From NCBI GenBank assembly GCA_007692755.1, contig REBL01000079.1, forward strand, positions 1 to 64,000: a stretch of 64,000 nt of DNA, given 5' to 3'. Position numbers and translations under genes: made by a program. Positions within the stretch are counted from its first letter, which is position 1. Every line of letters begins with the position of its first letter. Below, piece after piece: positions 15,388 to 24,450 of the stretch. Origin of the DNA: Nodularia sp. (in: cyanobacteria). Lineage in GTDB: Bacteria; Cyanobacteriota; Cyanobacteriia; Cyanobacteriales; Nostocaceae. The notes beneath the pieces are model-generated. The model did not search any database. It was not told where the DNA came from and saw only the letters and a list, made by a program, of their open reading frames with translations.

Positions 15388-17334
15388 TTATCTTCGTTGT
15401 AGATGCTGGAGAATACCACGGGCGATCGCATCCGCCATTTGATTTTGGTAAGCTGTGGTTCTAAGTCTAGCCGCATCTTCCGCGCCTGTGACAAAACCCA
15501 CTTCTACCAGAACCGAGGGCATAGAGCTTCTTCTGAGGACGTAAAATCTGGCTTGCCGCACATTTCTATCTCGGATAGTCACATTTTGAAGAATGCTGCT
15601 ATGAATCGAGCGAGCTAGACTCTGACCACTCTGGAAATAATATGTTTCCAACCCATTGACATCCGGACGACTCATACTGATGGCATTAGCATGGATACTG
15701 ACAAATAAATCAGCGTTAGCTCGTTCTGCCAAATTCACTCGTCCTTGCAGGCTGACAAAATAGTCTGAATCACGCGTTAGTACGGCTTGTACACCATTTT
15801 GCTCTAAAATCGCCGCTACCCTTTTGCTAATGGGTAAGACTACATCAGATTCTCGCAGTCCACCAATACCAACTGCACCTGGATCTCTACCACCGTGTCC
15901 AGGGTCAATCATCACTACTGCTCTCGTTTGTGGTGCTGGACGTGGCGCTGGCTGGGGTCTGGGTGGGGGAGGAGCAGTTGGACTTGGTAGTTGCCCTTGG
16001 GTTGGTGGTGGTAGGGGTGGTAAGGCTACTGGAGGTGCTGGGAGTGCAGCCGTACCCTGACGACGAGAACCTTGTAATTGTAGAGCCAAAAGCTGGTTAC
16101 TGACTTGGTTTAGTTCCCCAATTTGCACTCCCGATGCTGGTTGTACCAAGACAACCACTGTATTATTTTGAGGTTGCAAGCGTACGCGAAGGATGGGGCT
16201 ATTGGCATTAAAATTTGGGCCTGTAACGTTGGCTGCTAACTTAGCATTGGGAATAGTTATTCGGAACAAACCAGAGGATCTATCCCATCCACTCGTGGCA
16301 TTGACTTTTTGATCGGATCTAATCAGTAACTGCGTATCATTATTGCCCAATTCCACAGCCTGAATTGTAGCTGGTGAATTATTATTGGCAACTGGTCTGT
16401 TGGGAGTCGCTGGGGGTGCGGGCTGATTGTTCTGCGAGTTATTGGAATTACTATTATTTCCCGGTAATGTGACAACACGAGAGGGTAAAACCACCAAACC
16501 GCCACTGCTACTATTAGTTGCGCGCCAGTCTGGGCTATCTTTGTTTACCCGCAAGGTCATGCGGACACCGGGTGGTTGGGTGTTTAAGGCAGTCAATTCG
16601 ACGCGACTCACACCATGTCTGTTAATTTCAGTATTTCGCTGCGTCAGACTGGATGATAAACTCGCGTCGGCAATATCCATAAAAATGGTATTGCGATCGC
16701 TGCTCCGATTAATTTTAACTTGAGGATTGCCACCATTAGTCCGAAGAAACAACCCATCCCCTGTGACCTGTAAGTTCTCAATTTGAGTTGTTCCTGGTGT
16801 GGCGCTGGCAACTTGATTAGAGAATTCCGGTTTGGTATCAGTATCAGAGTCAAGGTTTACCAGATTGTAGATATTTCTGGAAGCAGATTCTGTTTGGCTG
16901 GCCTCCTGCACCCTACGCAAACGGTTAGGCTCAACCCCAGACTCTGCTATTGGCGTTGGTAATTGTACTTGCCAGCGATTGGTGCTGACGTTTTCAAATT
17001 GCACCTGCTGGGGGTCTAGGGTATAGCCCGGACTGAGTTCAACAACTAAACGCGTTGTTTGTGGGTCAAATTGTCCCACACGCACAGCACGAATGGCACC
17101 ACCTATCTGCTGTGTAGACTGCGGCCGCCCAAAGGTCGTGCCGGGCAAATCAATCACCAAACGTGTGGGGTTGAATATCAGTTGTGCTTGGGGTTGAACA
17201 GCGCTGTTTGTGTTAATTTCCAGACGATTTTGATTGGCATCAAAACGCCAAGATTCCAGTTTTGCTGCTACAGCCGGCGACGATAGTAAGACTATAGTTC
17301 CTACAGTACTGGGTAGTAACCAGTGTAATTTCAC
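15388..17334 (-). CDS. amiC: N-acetylmuramoyl-L-alanine amidase, AmiC type
   Basis: Periplasmic zinc amidase that cleaves the stem peptide from septal peptidoglycan; in Nostoc and Anabaena AmiC enzymes drill the septal nanopores needed for cell-cell exchange and heterocyst formation. The 648-residue protein has a signal peptide (ending AVAA), two AMIN domains (about 25-125 and 185-290), a third beta-rich region to about 430, a Pro-rich linker, and a C-terminal Amidase_3 domain. The zinc ligands are visible in IDPGHGGRDPGAVG, the Glu of LRESDVVLP, and SIHAN, with the catalytic Glu in LVEVGFVTGAED. Relatives have two tandem copies; here one is intact and one is a relic. Confidence 0.95.
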   Translation of the reverse strand: MKLHWLLPSTVGTIVLLSSPAVAAKLESWRFDANQNRLEINTNSAVQPQAQLIFNPTRLVIDLPGTTFGRPQSTQQIGGAIRAVRVGQFDPQTTRLVVELSPGYTLDPQQVQFENVSTNRWQVQLPTPIAESGVEPNRLRRVQEASQTESASRNIYNLVNLDSDTDTKPEFSNQVASATPGTTQIENLQVTGDGLFLRTNGGNPQVKINRSSDRNTIFMDIADASLSSSLTQRNTEINRHGVSRVELTALNTQPPGVRMTLRVNKDSPDWRATNSSSGGLVVLPSRVVTLPGNNSNSNNSQNNQPAPPATPNRPVANNNSPATIQAVELGNNDTQLLIRSDQKVNATSGWDRSSGLFRITIPNAKLAANVTGPNFNANSPILRVRLQPQNNTVVVLVQPASGVQIGELNQVSNQLLALQLQGSRRQGTAALPAPPVALPPLPPPTQGQLPSPTAPPPPRPQPAPRPAPQTRAVVMIDPGHGGRDPGAVGIGGLRESDVVLPISKRVAAILEQNGVQAVLTRDSDYFVSLQGRVNLAERANADLFVSIHANAISMSRPDVNGLETYYFQSGQSLARSIHSSILQNVTIRDRNVRQARFYVLRRSSMPSVLVEVGFVTGAEDAARLRTTAYQNQMADAIARGILQHLQRR

Positions 17335-18035
17335 AATCCTTTCTCCTGATTCGCGTTCATGGGAGCCATCAATATCTCAACATATTGGCTAATCGTCACA
17401 CTGTTACAACCTAATCTTGATCTTTGATACTTCTGTGACTTTTGTGCTGCTATAAAGAAAAGACACAATTAATGGCTTAAATTGCTAGTATGCCCTCTAA
17501 CTTTGCCATCCTATCAGGATATAATATTCATGCCTGCAAAGTATTTTAGATGCAACAAGAGTATCACCAGAATTCACCACACTCAGTCAATACTGGTGAA
17601 TGATACTTAATTTAGCTTTTTTATTGGGGCAGATTTGTGTAACAGCTGGCTGGCAATCAATGTTTTGACTAAAAAATTTTAGCTACTTTTAATTGATGTG
17701 ATAAAATCTGTGGTCACTGATGGGTAATTGCTTTAAAGTATCGAGATTAACGTTATAAGGCAAGGTAAGACTGGCAAAATATAACATTTTGAATGCTAAT
17801 AGTAGTAAGACAAAAACTTAAATTGATAGACTCCAACGACGGAGATTTATAGATTATGTTTCCTCAGACTGGGGATTGGGGATGAAGAAAACTTTTTCCT
17901 AGTCCCTAGCCCCTAGTCCCTAGCCCTAGTAAAGCATGGCAGAAATCAACATACCATGTTACATCAATGAAAAGCTCATAGAATAAGCTTTTTGAATTTT
18001 TAATTTTGCTTTGCGGTACTAGCCCTTGAATCTAA
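17335..18035. other. Gene-free spacer with a CCTAGTC/CCTAGCC repeat
   Basis: The 701-bp region upstream of amiC contains no credible gene. A tandem CCTAGTC/CCTAGCC heptamer tract sits at 17898-17930, an STRR typical of these genomes. The amiC promoter must lie just above 17334, but I see no clear consensus. Confidence 0.6.
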
Positions 18036-19526
18036 TTAGGTTTTTGATGAATTATCGCCATACTCTGGGCTGTCTTCCCGATTCTTACCATCATTTACAG
18101 TAGACACTATCGATGGAGGTTTTTCCACAATCAACGGTGTCCCAGTAGCACCGTCTAAAATCAGTTTGTCTGGGTCTGCTACCAAGTTATCTGATTCTGG
18201 AAATACGAACCTTAACAATGGGGGAGCTAAAAAAGTTGTAGTGATCACCATCATGATAATTGCCGCTCCTAGTGATTTAGAGAGAACACCGCTAGCAGCA
18301 CCGACACCAGCAAAGACCAACCCGACTTCACCGCGAGGAATCATCCCCACACCAATTGCTAAACGGTTGAGTTGGGGTTGACCAAACACACTGAAACCTG
18401 TAATTACTTTACCGATAATAGCGACTGTGATCAGGAAAATTGCCATAATTAAACCTTCTCGATTGCTGGGGATGGCTGGATTCAAGACTCCCAAATCTGT
18501 TTTTGCCCCAACAGTCACAAAGAAAATTGGCACGAGCATATCGGCAATAGGTATAACTTGCTTTTGTAACTCTTTGCGTTTATCGGTTTCTTCTAAGACT
18601 AAACCCGCAGCAAAAGCTCCTAGAATTGCTTCTAAGTGGATGACGGAGGCCAAGTATGCCATAGCAAAGGCGAAGATGAATGCTGGTATCACCAGTTCGC
18701 CACGTGTTTTGAGTTGGTCGGCGATCGCTACAAAGGTATTGTTAAAAATGTTACCTAGTACGACAGCACCGACGAGAAAACCTGTGGCGCTGATAATCAA
18801 ATAGATGACGTTGCTCACATCTACCGCGCCATCTTTAGCTAGGCTGGCAACTACTGCGAGAACGATGATTCCTAATACATCGTCCATGACAGCAGCACCC
18901 AGAATAATCTGCCCTTCTTTGGAAGTGAGTTTTCCTAATTCTGAAAGCACCTTGGAAGTAATACCAATACTAGTAGCAGTCAAAGCCGCCCCGGCAAAAA
19001 TTGCTGGTACAGCACCGACACCAAATAAAAGCATTAGTCCTACAGTACCAGCAGTAAAAGGTACTACTACCCCCACTACTGCCACTATGGCAGCTTGGGC
19101 CCCCACTGAGATTAGGTCTTTTAAGTTCGACTCCAAACCAATTTCAAATAGCAGAATGATCACACCCAGTTCTGCTAAGACAGAAATGACCTCTGATTGT
19201 GCCTCAAATACGGCTGGGGTAGCTTCAGGAGTTAAACCCGCAGTGATTTGCAGGAAGGTCATGATTAAAGAATTAGAACTGTCTGTGCCACCTTCTGGAA
19301 AAACTAACAGATGCAATACAGAGATGCCCACAACCACACCTCCTAAGAGTTCACCTAAGACAGGCGGTAAACCTACTCGGTTGGATAACTCCCCACCAAG
19401 TTTACTGGATAGATAAATTACCACTAAACTCAGTAATACTGCACCTATCACCATTGAACTGTCTGCTGTTTCTGTTGTACTTGCCAGCAGGGGAAAATAT
19501 ACGTTGATCGCATCTAAAAACTGCAT
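18036..19526 (-). CDS. Na+/H+ (cation:proton) antiporter, CPA2/NhaS3-like
   Basis: Integral membrane antiporter exchanging protons for Na+ or K+, in the plasma or thylakoid membrane. The 496-residue protein has about 12 hydrophobic helices covering residues 20-440 and the Na_H_Exchanger motifs: GLPPVLGELLGGVVVG, EIGLESNLKDL, and the double acidic GAAVMDDVLGIIVLAVVASL. A regulatory-looking hydrophilic tail follows from about 445 (DNLVADPDKLILDGATGTP). There is no TrkA-N domain, unlike KefB/KefC. It stands alone on the minus strand. The exact cation cannot be told from sequence. Confidence 0.88.
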   Translation of the reverse strand: MQFLDAINVYFPLLASTTETADSSMVIGAVLLSLVVIYLSSKLGGELSNRVGLPPVLGELLGGVVVGISVLHLLVFPEGGTDSSNSLIMTFLQITAGLTPEATPAVFEAQSEVISVLAELGVIILLFEIGLESNLKDLISVGAQAAIVAVVGVVVPFTAGTVGLMLLFGVGAVPAIFAGAALTATSIGITSKVLSELGKLTSKEGQIILGAAVMDDVLGIIVLAVVASLAKDGAVDVSNVIYLIISATGFLVGAVVLGNIFNNTFVAIADQLKTRGELVIPAFIFAFAMAYLASVIHLEAILGAFAAGLVLEETDKRKELQKQVIPIADMLVPIFFVTVGAKTDLGVLNPAIPSNREGLIMAIFLITVAIIGKVITGFSVFGQPQLNRLAIGVGMIPRGEVGLVFAGVGAASGVLSKSLGAAIIMMVITTTFLAPPLLRFVFPESDNLVADPDKLILDGATGTPLIVEKPPSIVSTVNDGKNREDSPEYGDNSSKT

Positions 19527-19621
19527 GTGTTGTGCAAAAATCCTAATGTGTTCTGCGAAAATCCTTTTCTTATTTTTACTCCTTTATGGAAAACAATATA
19601 TATTTTAGGATATCTATTAAA

Positions 19622-20038
19622 TTATTTTGTGCTGTCAGTCAATTCAATCAGGCGTTGCCAGTAAAATTCGGATACTGGCACAACAGAGAGTCTAGGAAGC
19701 CGCAGCAAGTCAAATTCTGTAAATTCGCCATTCTGCTTGATTTGGGCGAGTGCCAGCGGCACAGAGACTCTTCTGAGTGCCTTGACATCCACCACTACTC
19801 GTTTAGCATCGTTTAATGTTGGTTCAGCATAAGGTTGACTGATAACTTCTGCTATGCCGATAATTTGCCGTTCTTTGTCTGTATGATAAATAAATGCTAA
19901 GTCGCCCAAAAGCATATTCCGTAAATGTTTGAGCGCTAGAGCATTATTCACCCCGTCCCAAACTGTACTACCATCTTGTTCTAAATTAAAGTAGGAGTAT
20001 TTTTTGGGTTCAGTTTTCAGCAGCCAGTATGCCATCAA
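19622..20038 (-). CDS. EVE domain-containing protein
   Basis: EVE domains are PUA-like folds proposed to read modified bases in DNA or RNA; the target of this 138-residue protein is unknown. It is essentially one domain: AYWLLKTEPKKYSYFNLEQDGSTVWDGV at the N-terminus (the conserved W-LK-EP---Y opening), NMLLGDLAFIYHT, IIGIAEVISQPY and PLALAQIKQNGEF. Length is typical. It is transcribed away from the SIMPL gene and lies 95 bp upstream of the antiporter start on the same strand, so the two could share a transcript. Family assignment is strong. Confidence 0.88.
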   Translation of the reverse strand: MMAYWLLKTEPKKYSYFNLEQDGSTVWDGVNNALALKHLRNMLLGDLAFIYHTDKERQIIGIAEVISQPYAEPTLNDAKRVVVDVKALRRVSVPLALAQIKQNGEFTEFDLLRLPRLSVVPVSEFYWQRLIELTDSTK

Positions 20039-20227
20039 AGAATCTCCAGAAGTTTTAATTAATTTTTTTTAGTTTCCAAAAATGTAACCGTTCCGACTTC
20101 TGACTATGGCAGTGTCAAAGTAAGAACATATCAGAAAGTGCAGAGTGCTGAGAGACGTGAGTCATTGCCTCTGTATATGACAGTGCTGTTAGCAGATGTT
20201 AAATGTTTTCAGAGGAGTGCAAATTTT

Positions 20228-20974
20228 ATGTATGGAACTGCTTTATCCGGTTCTCAGTATCGGGCTGGGAACTATTGGAAAACTTTACCATTAGCTTTGC
20301 TAGTATGTATAATTTTTACCTTGCCTGGGTTAGCCCAAGAAAAAGAAAAATTGTTGCGAACTCTGACAGTTAGCGGTCGCGGTGTGGAAAGAATTCCTAC
20401 TACCCTGACACAAGTCAGTATGTCTGTGGAGGTTGAGAGTAAAACAGCACAGTCAGCACAGCAAGAAGCGGCTCGCCGATCATCAGCGGTGGTTGCTTTG
20501 CTGAAAAACCGCAATGTGGAAAAATTACAAACTACTGGTATTCGCCTCAATCCAGTTTATAGTTACACCAATAATGTGCAACGAATTACTGGATATAATG
20601 CTAATAACACTGTGAGTTTTCGGATTACTACCGATAAAGCTGGTACGCTTTTAGATGAAGCTGTGAAAGTCGGTGCAACAAGAATTAACGGTGTGAGTTT
20701 TATTGCTAGTGATCAAGCGATCGCATCTGCTCAACAACAAGCACTCAAACAAGCCACCCAAGATGCTCAACAACAAGCTAATGCTGTTTTCAGTACCTTA
20801 GGTTTCCAGGCGAAGGAAGTGGTAAGTATTCAAGTCAATGGTGCAAGTGCGCCCCCACCACCTATGTTGCAGCGTGCTGAGGCTAGTAAGTTAGCTAGCG
20901 CAGACGCTTCCACACCTGTAATTGGTGGTGAACAGGAGGTAGAAGCATCGGTGACACTGCAAATTAGCTATTAG
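20228..20974 (+). CDS. SIMPL-domain (DUF541) exported protein
   Basis: I start at the ATG at 20228, preceded by AGAGGAG, rather than 30 codons upstream; this gives 248 residues with a signal peptide (KTLPLALLVCIIFTLPGLAQ). The mature part is a single SIMPL/DUF541 domain: LRTLTVSGRGVERIPTTLTQV, the Ala-rich AQSAQQEAARRS segment and a central TTGIRLNPVYSYTN. A Pro-rich insert (SAPPPPMLQ) precedes the final strand. SIMPL proteins are periplasmic or outer-membrane associated and of uncertain function, some linked to stress. It is convergent with ssb. Confidence 0.87.
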   Translation: MYGTALSGSQYRAGNYWKTLPLALLVCIIFTLPGLAQEKEKLLRTLTVSGRGVERIPTTLTQVSMSVEVESKTAQSAQQEAARRSSAVVALLKNRNVEKLQTTGIRLNPVYSYTNNVQRITGYNANNTVSFRITTDKAGTLLDEAVKVGATRINGVSFIASDQAIASAQQQALKQATQDAQQQANAVFSTLGFQAKEVVSIQVNGASAPPPPMLQRAEASKLASADASTPVIGGEQEVEASVTLQISY

Positions 20975-21005
20975 TCATGAGTTTTTAGCAACAACCAATG
21001 ATTAA

Positions 21006-21359
21006 TTAAAAATGTTCAGAAGACATATCACCTTCTGCATCTCGCTTGGAACCTAACAAATCTAGTTGGTCTACCTGAATAACTGGTGTAGAACGATTTG
21101 CACCAGTTTGGCGATCGCTCCAAGTATTAAATTTCAAGGAACCCTTAACCGCAATTTGTTTACCCTTGCGGACATAGTTGCCTGCTACCTCTGCGGTTTT
21201 TCCCCATAATTCTAAATTGAACCAGTCTGGTTCATCGCTATTACGGGATCTACGATCAACTGCTAATGTTAATCTACACTTAACGGTACCGGACTCGAAA
21301 TATTTAATATCTGGATCGCCGCCTACACGACCAACAAGGGTGACAATGTTAATGCTCAT
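21006..21359 (-). CDS. ssb: Single-stranded DNA-binding protein
   Basis: OB-fold protein covering single-stranded DNA during replication and repair. The 117-residue product starts MSINIVTLVGRVGGDPDIKYFESG and has the usual CRLTLAVDRR, DWFNLELWGKTAE and GKQIAVKGSLKFNTW strands. It is shorter than Escherichia coli SSB: the long disordered linker and the acidic DDDIPF-type tip are missing, and the protein ends EGDMSSEHF. Small SSBs of this kind occur in cyanobacteria. It is divergent from mreB. Confidence 0.93.
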   Translation of the reverse strand: MSINIVTLVGRVGGDPDIKYFESGTVKCRLTLAVDRRSRNSDEPDWFNLELWGKTAEVAGNYVRKGKQIAVKGSLKFNTWSDRQTGANRSTPVIQVDQLDLLGSKRDAEGDMSSEHF

Positions 21360-21691
21360 GGGTATGACCTTTTAGTACAAAGTTACTTATATATTTTGAT
21401 TTTTATCATAACTAATTGTGGAGCTATTGAAAATATGTTAAAAACTTAACAGCAAAGCTGCGTATAAAATTGTGAGAAATTCCTTGGACAAATTAAAAAA
21501 CTATACGGATATATTGAAGTCGTTCAAGAATATCAAGAACATGGACACCTAAGACCCAGTAAGAATCGCTAAAGTTTCTCAGAAAATAGCTTACAGGCTG
21601 GACTCCAGGGGAAAAACATCATAAGATCCAGCACTATTAACTTTAACAGTTTTTAGCCAAAAAATATCACAAAGAAGGGGTGTAGAGACGC
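21360..21691. other. Divergent ssb/mreB promoter spacer
   Basis: This 332-bp spacer between ssb (minus) and mreB (plus) contains no gene. TTGGAC at about 21483 followed by AT-rich TATACGGATATATTG could be a promoter for mreB, but the spacing is not ideal. I see no repeat or operator. Confidence 0.4.
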
Positions 21692-22735
21692 GTGGGGCTT
21701 TTTAGGAACTTTCGCTCATCATGGGACATGGGTATCGACCTCGGTACTGCCAACACCCTAGTTTATGTATCTGGTAAAGGCATTGTACTCCAAGAACCTT
21801 CTGTAGTTGCTATCGATCAAAACGAAAAGGTAGCATTGGCAGTGGGAGAAGAAGCCAAAAAAATGCTCGGACGTACACCTGGAAATGTCATTGCCCTTCG
21901 TCCTTTGCGTGATGGTGTCATTGCTGATTTTGACACAGCCGAGCTGATGTTAAAACACTTTATCCAGCGGGTAAATGATGGTAAATCCCTAATTTTACCT
22001 CGAATTGTCATTGGTATACCCAGTGGTGTGACTGGGGTAGAAAGACGGGCGGTGATGGATGCAGCTGCCCAAGCAGGGGCCAGAGAAGTGTATTTAATTG
22101 ATGAGCCAATAGCCGCCGCAATAGGCGCGGGGCTACCTGTTTCCGAGGCCACAGGCAATATGATTATTGATATTGGTGGCGGCACTACAGAAGTTGCAGT
22201 CCTGAGTCTCCAGGGTACTGTGATCAGCGAATCAGTACGCATCGCTGGTGATGAACTAACTGAAGCCATCATTGTCTATTTGAAAAAAGTTCATAATTTG
22301 GTGATTGGAGAACGGACTGCGGAAGATATCAAGATTCGCATTGGTTCGGCTTATCCGACTCATGATAATGATGATGCGATGATGGAAGTCCGAGGCTTAC
22401 ACTTGCTTTCTGGTTTACCAAGAACTGTCACACTCAAAGGACCAGAAATTCGGGAATGTATGTTGGAACCGCTATCAGTAATTATCGAAGCTGTGAAGCG
22501 GACACTGGAACGCACACCGCCAGAATTAGCCTCAGACATTATTGACAGAGGAATCATGCTAGCTGGTGGTGGTGCTTTGCTTAAAGGCATAGATACCCTA
22601 ATTAGCCATGAAACCGGGATTGTCACCCACATTGCCGCTGATCCTCTCTGTTGTGTTGTGTTGGGAACAGGTCGTGTGTTAGAAAACTTTAAACAGCTAG
22701 AACGAGTTTTCAGCGGGCGTTTTCGGAATACATAG
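21692..22735 (+). CDS. mreB: Rod-shape-determining protein MreB
   Basis: Bacterial actin that forms membrane-associated filaments guiding lateral cell-wall synthesis. The 347-residue product starts at a GTG ([26 protein letters not shown]) and carries the actin-fold nucleotide motifs: [10 protein letters not shown] (phosphate 1), [14 protein letters not shown] (phosphate 2), and [15 protein letters not shown] (adenosine). Length is standard. It heads the mreB-mreC-mreD operon. A long imperfect hairpin (22747-22804) separates it from mreC and may set relative expression. Confidence 0.97.
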   Translation: MGLFRNFRSSWDMGIDLGTANTLVYVSGKGIVLQEPSVVAIDQNEKVALAVGEEAKKMLGRTPGNVIALRPLRDGVIADFDTAELMLKHFIQRVNDGKSLILPRIVIGIPSGVTGVERRAVMDAAAQAGAREVYLIDEPIAAAIGAGLPVSEATGNMIIDIGGGTTEVAVLSLQGTVISESVRIAGDELTEAIIVYLKKVHNLVIGERTAEDIKIRIGSAYPTHDNDDAMMEVRGLHLLSGLPRTVTLKGPEIRECMLEPLSVIIEAVKRTLERTPPELASDIIDRGIMLAGGGALLKGIDTLISHETGIVTHIAADPLCCVVLGTGRVLENFKQLERVFSGRFRNT

Positions 22736-22746
22736 TCAGAAATATC

Positions 22747-22804
22747 AGATATTGGGTTCTATTTGGCTTGGATTTGGGTTTCATATAAATAGAATCTAAT
22801 ATCT
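22747..22804 (+). promoter_or_regulatory. 18-bp imperfect hairpin between mreB and mreC
   Basis: The 18 bases from 22747 (AGATATTGGGTTCTATTT) can pair with 22787-22804 (AAATAGAATCTAATATCT) with two G-U pairs and no bulge, loop 22 nt. There is no following U-run. It resembles an intercistronic stabiliser or processing hairpin that would raise MreB over MreC/MreD. Confidence 0.45.
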
Positions 22805-22829
22805 TGTGCATTTATAAAATTAGGTATAG

Positions 22830-23594
22830 ATGGTTACTTCACGTCGTTGGTGGGATCGGAAATTACTACAACTAGGTTTGCTAACTGTAGTAATGAGTAG
22901 TGCCTGGATGTTGAGACAAACTCAGGGTCATTTATTGTTGGAAATGTATCAAGTCGTCAGCCGTCCATTGCAAATGTTACAGACAGGGCCAAGTCCAGAA
23001 GAACGTCTTAATGATGCCCGCTTCATGGAGTTGCAAACGCGGATAGCTGATTTAGAAAATCAAAACGAAAAGCTACAAAATTTATTAGGCTACGTTGAGA
23101 AAGCGCCACTCACATCGCGCCCAATTCCAGCGCGGGTAGTTGGACGAAGTGCTGACCACTGGTGGCAACAAGTAACACTGAATCGTGGCTCGAATGCGGG
23201 CATTGAAGAAGGATTTATTGTCAAAACTGATGGCGGCTTGGTGGGTTTGGTAGACAGTGTAACTCCTAATACTAGTCGTGTATTGTTAATTAGTGACCTC
23301 AATAGTCAAGTGGGTGTCACAATTAACCGCACGTCAGCCAAGGGTGTTTTGCGGGGAAATGCTTCGGCGGAAGCTGTACTGGAGTTTTATGAAAAAGTTC
23401 CCAATGTTCAAGTAGGAGATTTAATTTCCACATCTACCTATAGTCAGAGATTTCCGGCTGGTGTGCCAGTAGGACGAGTTATATCTCTAGATTTAAAGCA
23501 ATCTCCAGCATCAGTAGCAAAAGTTGAGCTTTTTCCGCCAATACTTTCATTAGATTGGGTAGCGGTATATCCGTTTACGCAAGATCCTGATTAA
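22830..23594 (+). CDS. mreC: Rod-shape-determining protein MreC
   Basis: Periplasmic scaffold linking MreB filaments to the wall-synthesis enzymes. The 254-residue protein has an N-terminal transmembrane helix (LLQLGLLTVVMSSAWML), a short coiled coil (MELQTRIADLENQNEKLQNLLGYVE), and the beta-rich MreC domain with ARVVGRSADHWWQQVTLNRGSNAGIEEGFIVKTDGGLVGLV and RVLLISDLNSQVGVTINR. Domain order and length are typical. It lies between mreB and mreD, with 49 bp to the latter. Confidence 0.95.
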   Translation: MVTSRRWWDRKLLQLGLLTVVMSSAWMLRQTQGHLLLEMYQVVSRPLQMLQTGPSPEERLNDARFMELQTRIADLENQNEKLQNLLGYVEKAPLTSRPIPARVVGRSADHWWQQVTLNRGSNAGIEEGFIVKTDGGLVGLVDSVTPNTSRVLLISDLNSQVGVTINRTSAKGVLRGNASAEAVLEFYEKVPNVQVGDLISTSTYSQRFPAGVPVGRVISLDLKQSPASVAKVELFPPILSLDWVAVYPFTQDPD

Positions 23595-23643
23595 CATTGG
23601 TAAACCCAAAATTTAGTTAGACTATTAAAATTATTTCAAAATA

Positions 23644-24282
23644 ATGAAGATGCCTTCATTTCGCCGTAGCAGGCATAGCAAGCCTAGAGTGCCACAGCGA
23701 AGATTAAAAATGTTAAATAAGCCTCTTGAGCGCTGGCACCCCGGTACACGTAGACTGCTAGATTGGGCTGTCACAGTTGGGTCTGTGCTGTTTTGTATAC
23801 TTATGTTACCAACCCGCTTTTTGGGAATGGAATTATTGGGAATTGGGCCTAATTGGCTGTTAATTTGGGTGGTGGCTTGGAGTGTGAAGCGCTCTGTCTG
23901 GGAAGGAATGTTGTCCGGGATCGTTCTGGGTCTACTTCAAGATGCTATGACATCACCTGATCCTACCCATGCGATTACTTTGGGTTTTGTCGGGTTTTTA
24001 ACTAGTTTGCTGCAAAAGCAGCGTTTTATTGAAGAAGATTTTATTTCTATTGCCTTAATTGTCTTTGTAATGGCAGTTGTCGCGCAAACTATCTTTGGAT
24101 TGCAATTAACTTTGATGAGCTATACCGAAACTGGGCAAAGCCTGCACCAAGTAGAATATATTTGGGCATATTATCAACGGGTGGCTTTGGCTTCTGCCAT
24201 TCTTAGTAGTCTTTGGGCCCCTGTAGTTTATTATCCCTTAAATCTTTGGTGGCAGAAGATGAAATTGTTAGAGCAGGGTTAG
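23644..24282 (+). CDS. mreD: Rod-shape-determining protein MreD
   Basis: Multi-span membrane partner of MreC in the elongasome. The 212-residue product has a basic 35-residue N-terminal tail (FRRSRHSKPRVPQRRLK), longer than in many species, then about five hydrophobic helices, including GSVLFCILMLPTRFLG, LLIWVVAWSV and ALIVFVMAVVAQTIFG. The WEGMLSGIVLGLLQDAMTSPDP segment is the recognisable MreD motif. Assignment rests on membrane topology, this motif and position after mreC. Confidence 0.93.
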   Translation: MKMPSFRRSRHSKPRVPQRRLKMLNKPLERWHPGTRRLLDWAVTVGSVLFCILMLPTRFLGMELLGIGPNWLLIWVVAWSVKRSVWEGMLSGIVLGLLQDAMTSPDPTHAITLGFVGFLTSLLQKQRFIEEDFISIALIVFVMAVVAQTIFGLQLTLMSYTETGQSLHQVEYIWAYYQRVALASAILSSLWAPVVYYPLNLWWQKMKLLEQG

Positions 24283-24450
24283 GGAATAGGAATCTAAATT
24301 TTTCGACAATTTGGGTAAGCACTGGCAATTTCTATTCAAGCTAGAGTTGAGTAAGATACCACATAGCAAAGAATCAACCTGGATATTACTGTTGAAGTAT
24401 CACAATCACAGCAGCTAGCGTGCAAAATATTGAAATTACTGCCCAAAATT

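Noticed and set aside
18805-19416. 203-codon plus-strand ORF opposite the antiporter gene
   Set aside because: It is antisense to a well-conserved membrane-protein gene and its Thr/Pro/Ala-rich composition is what the complement of such helices gives.
24283-24450. FMN riboswitch before ribD
   Set aside because: The conserved RFN-element cores are absent in this spacer.
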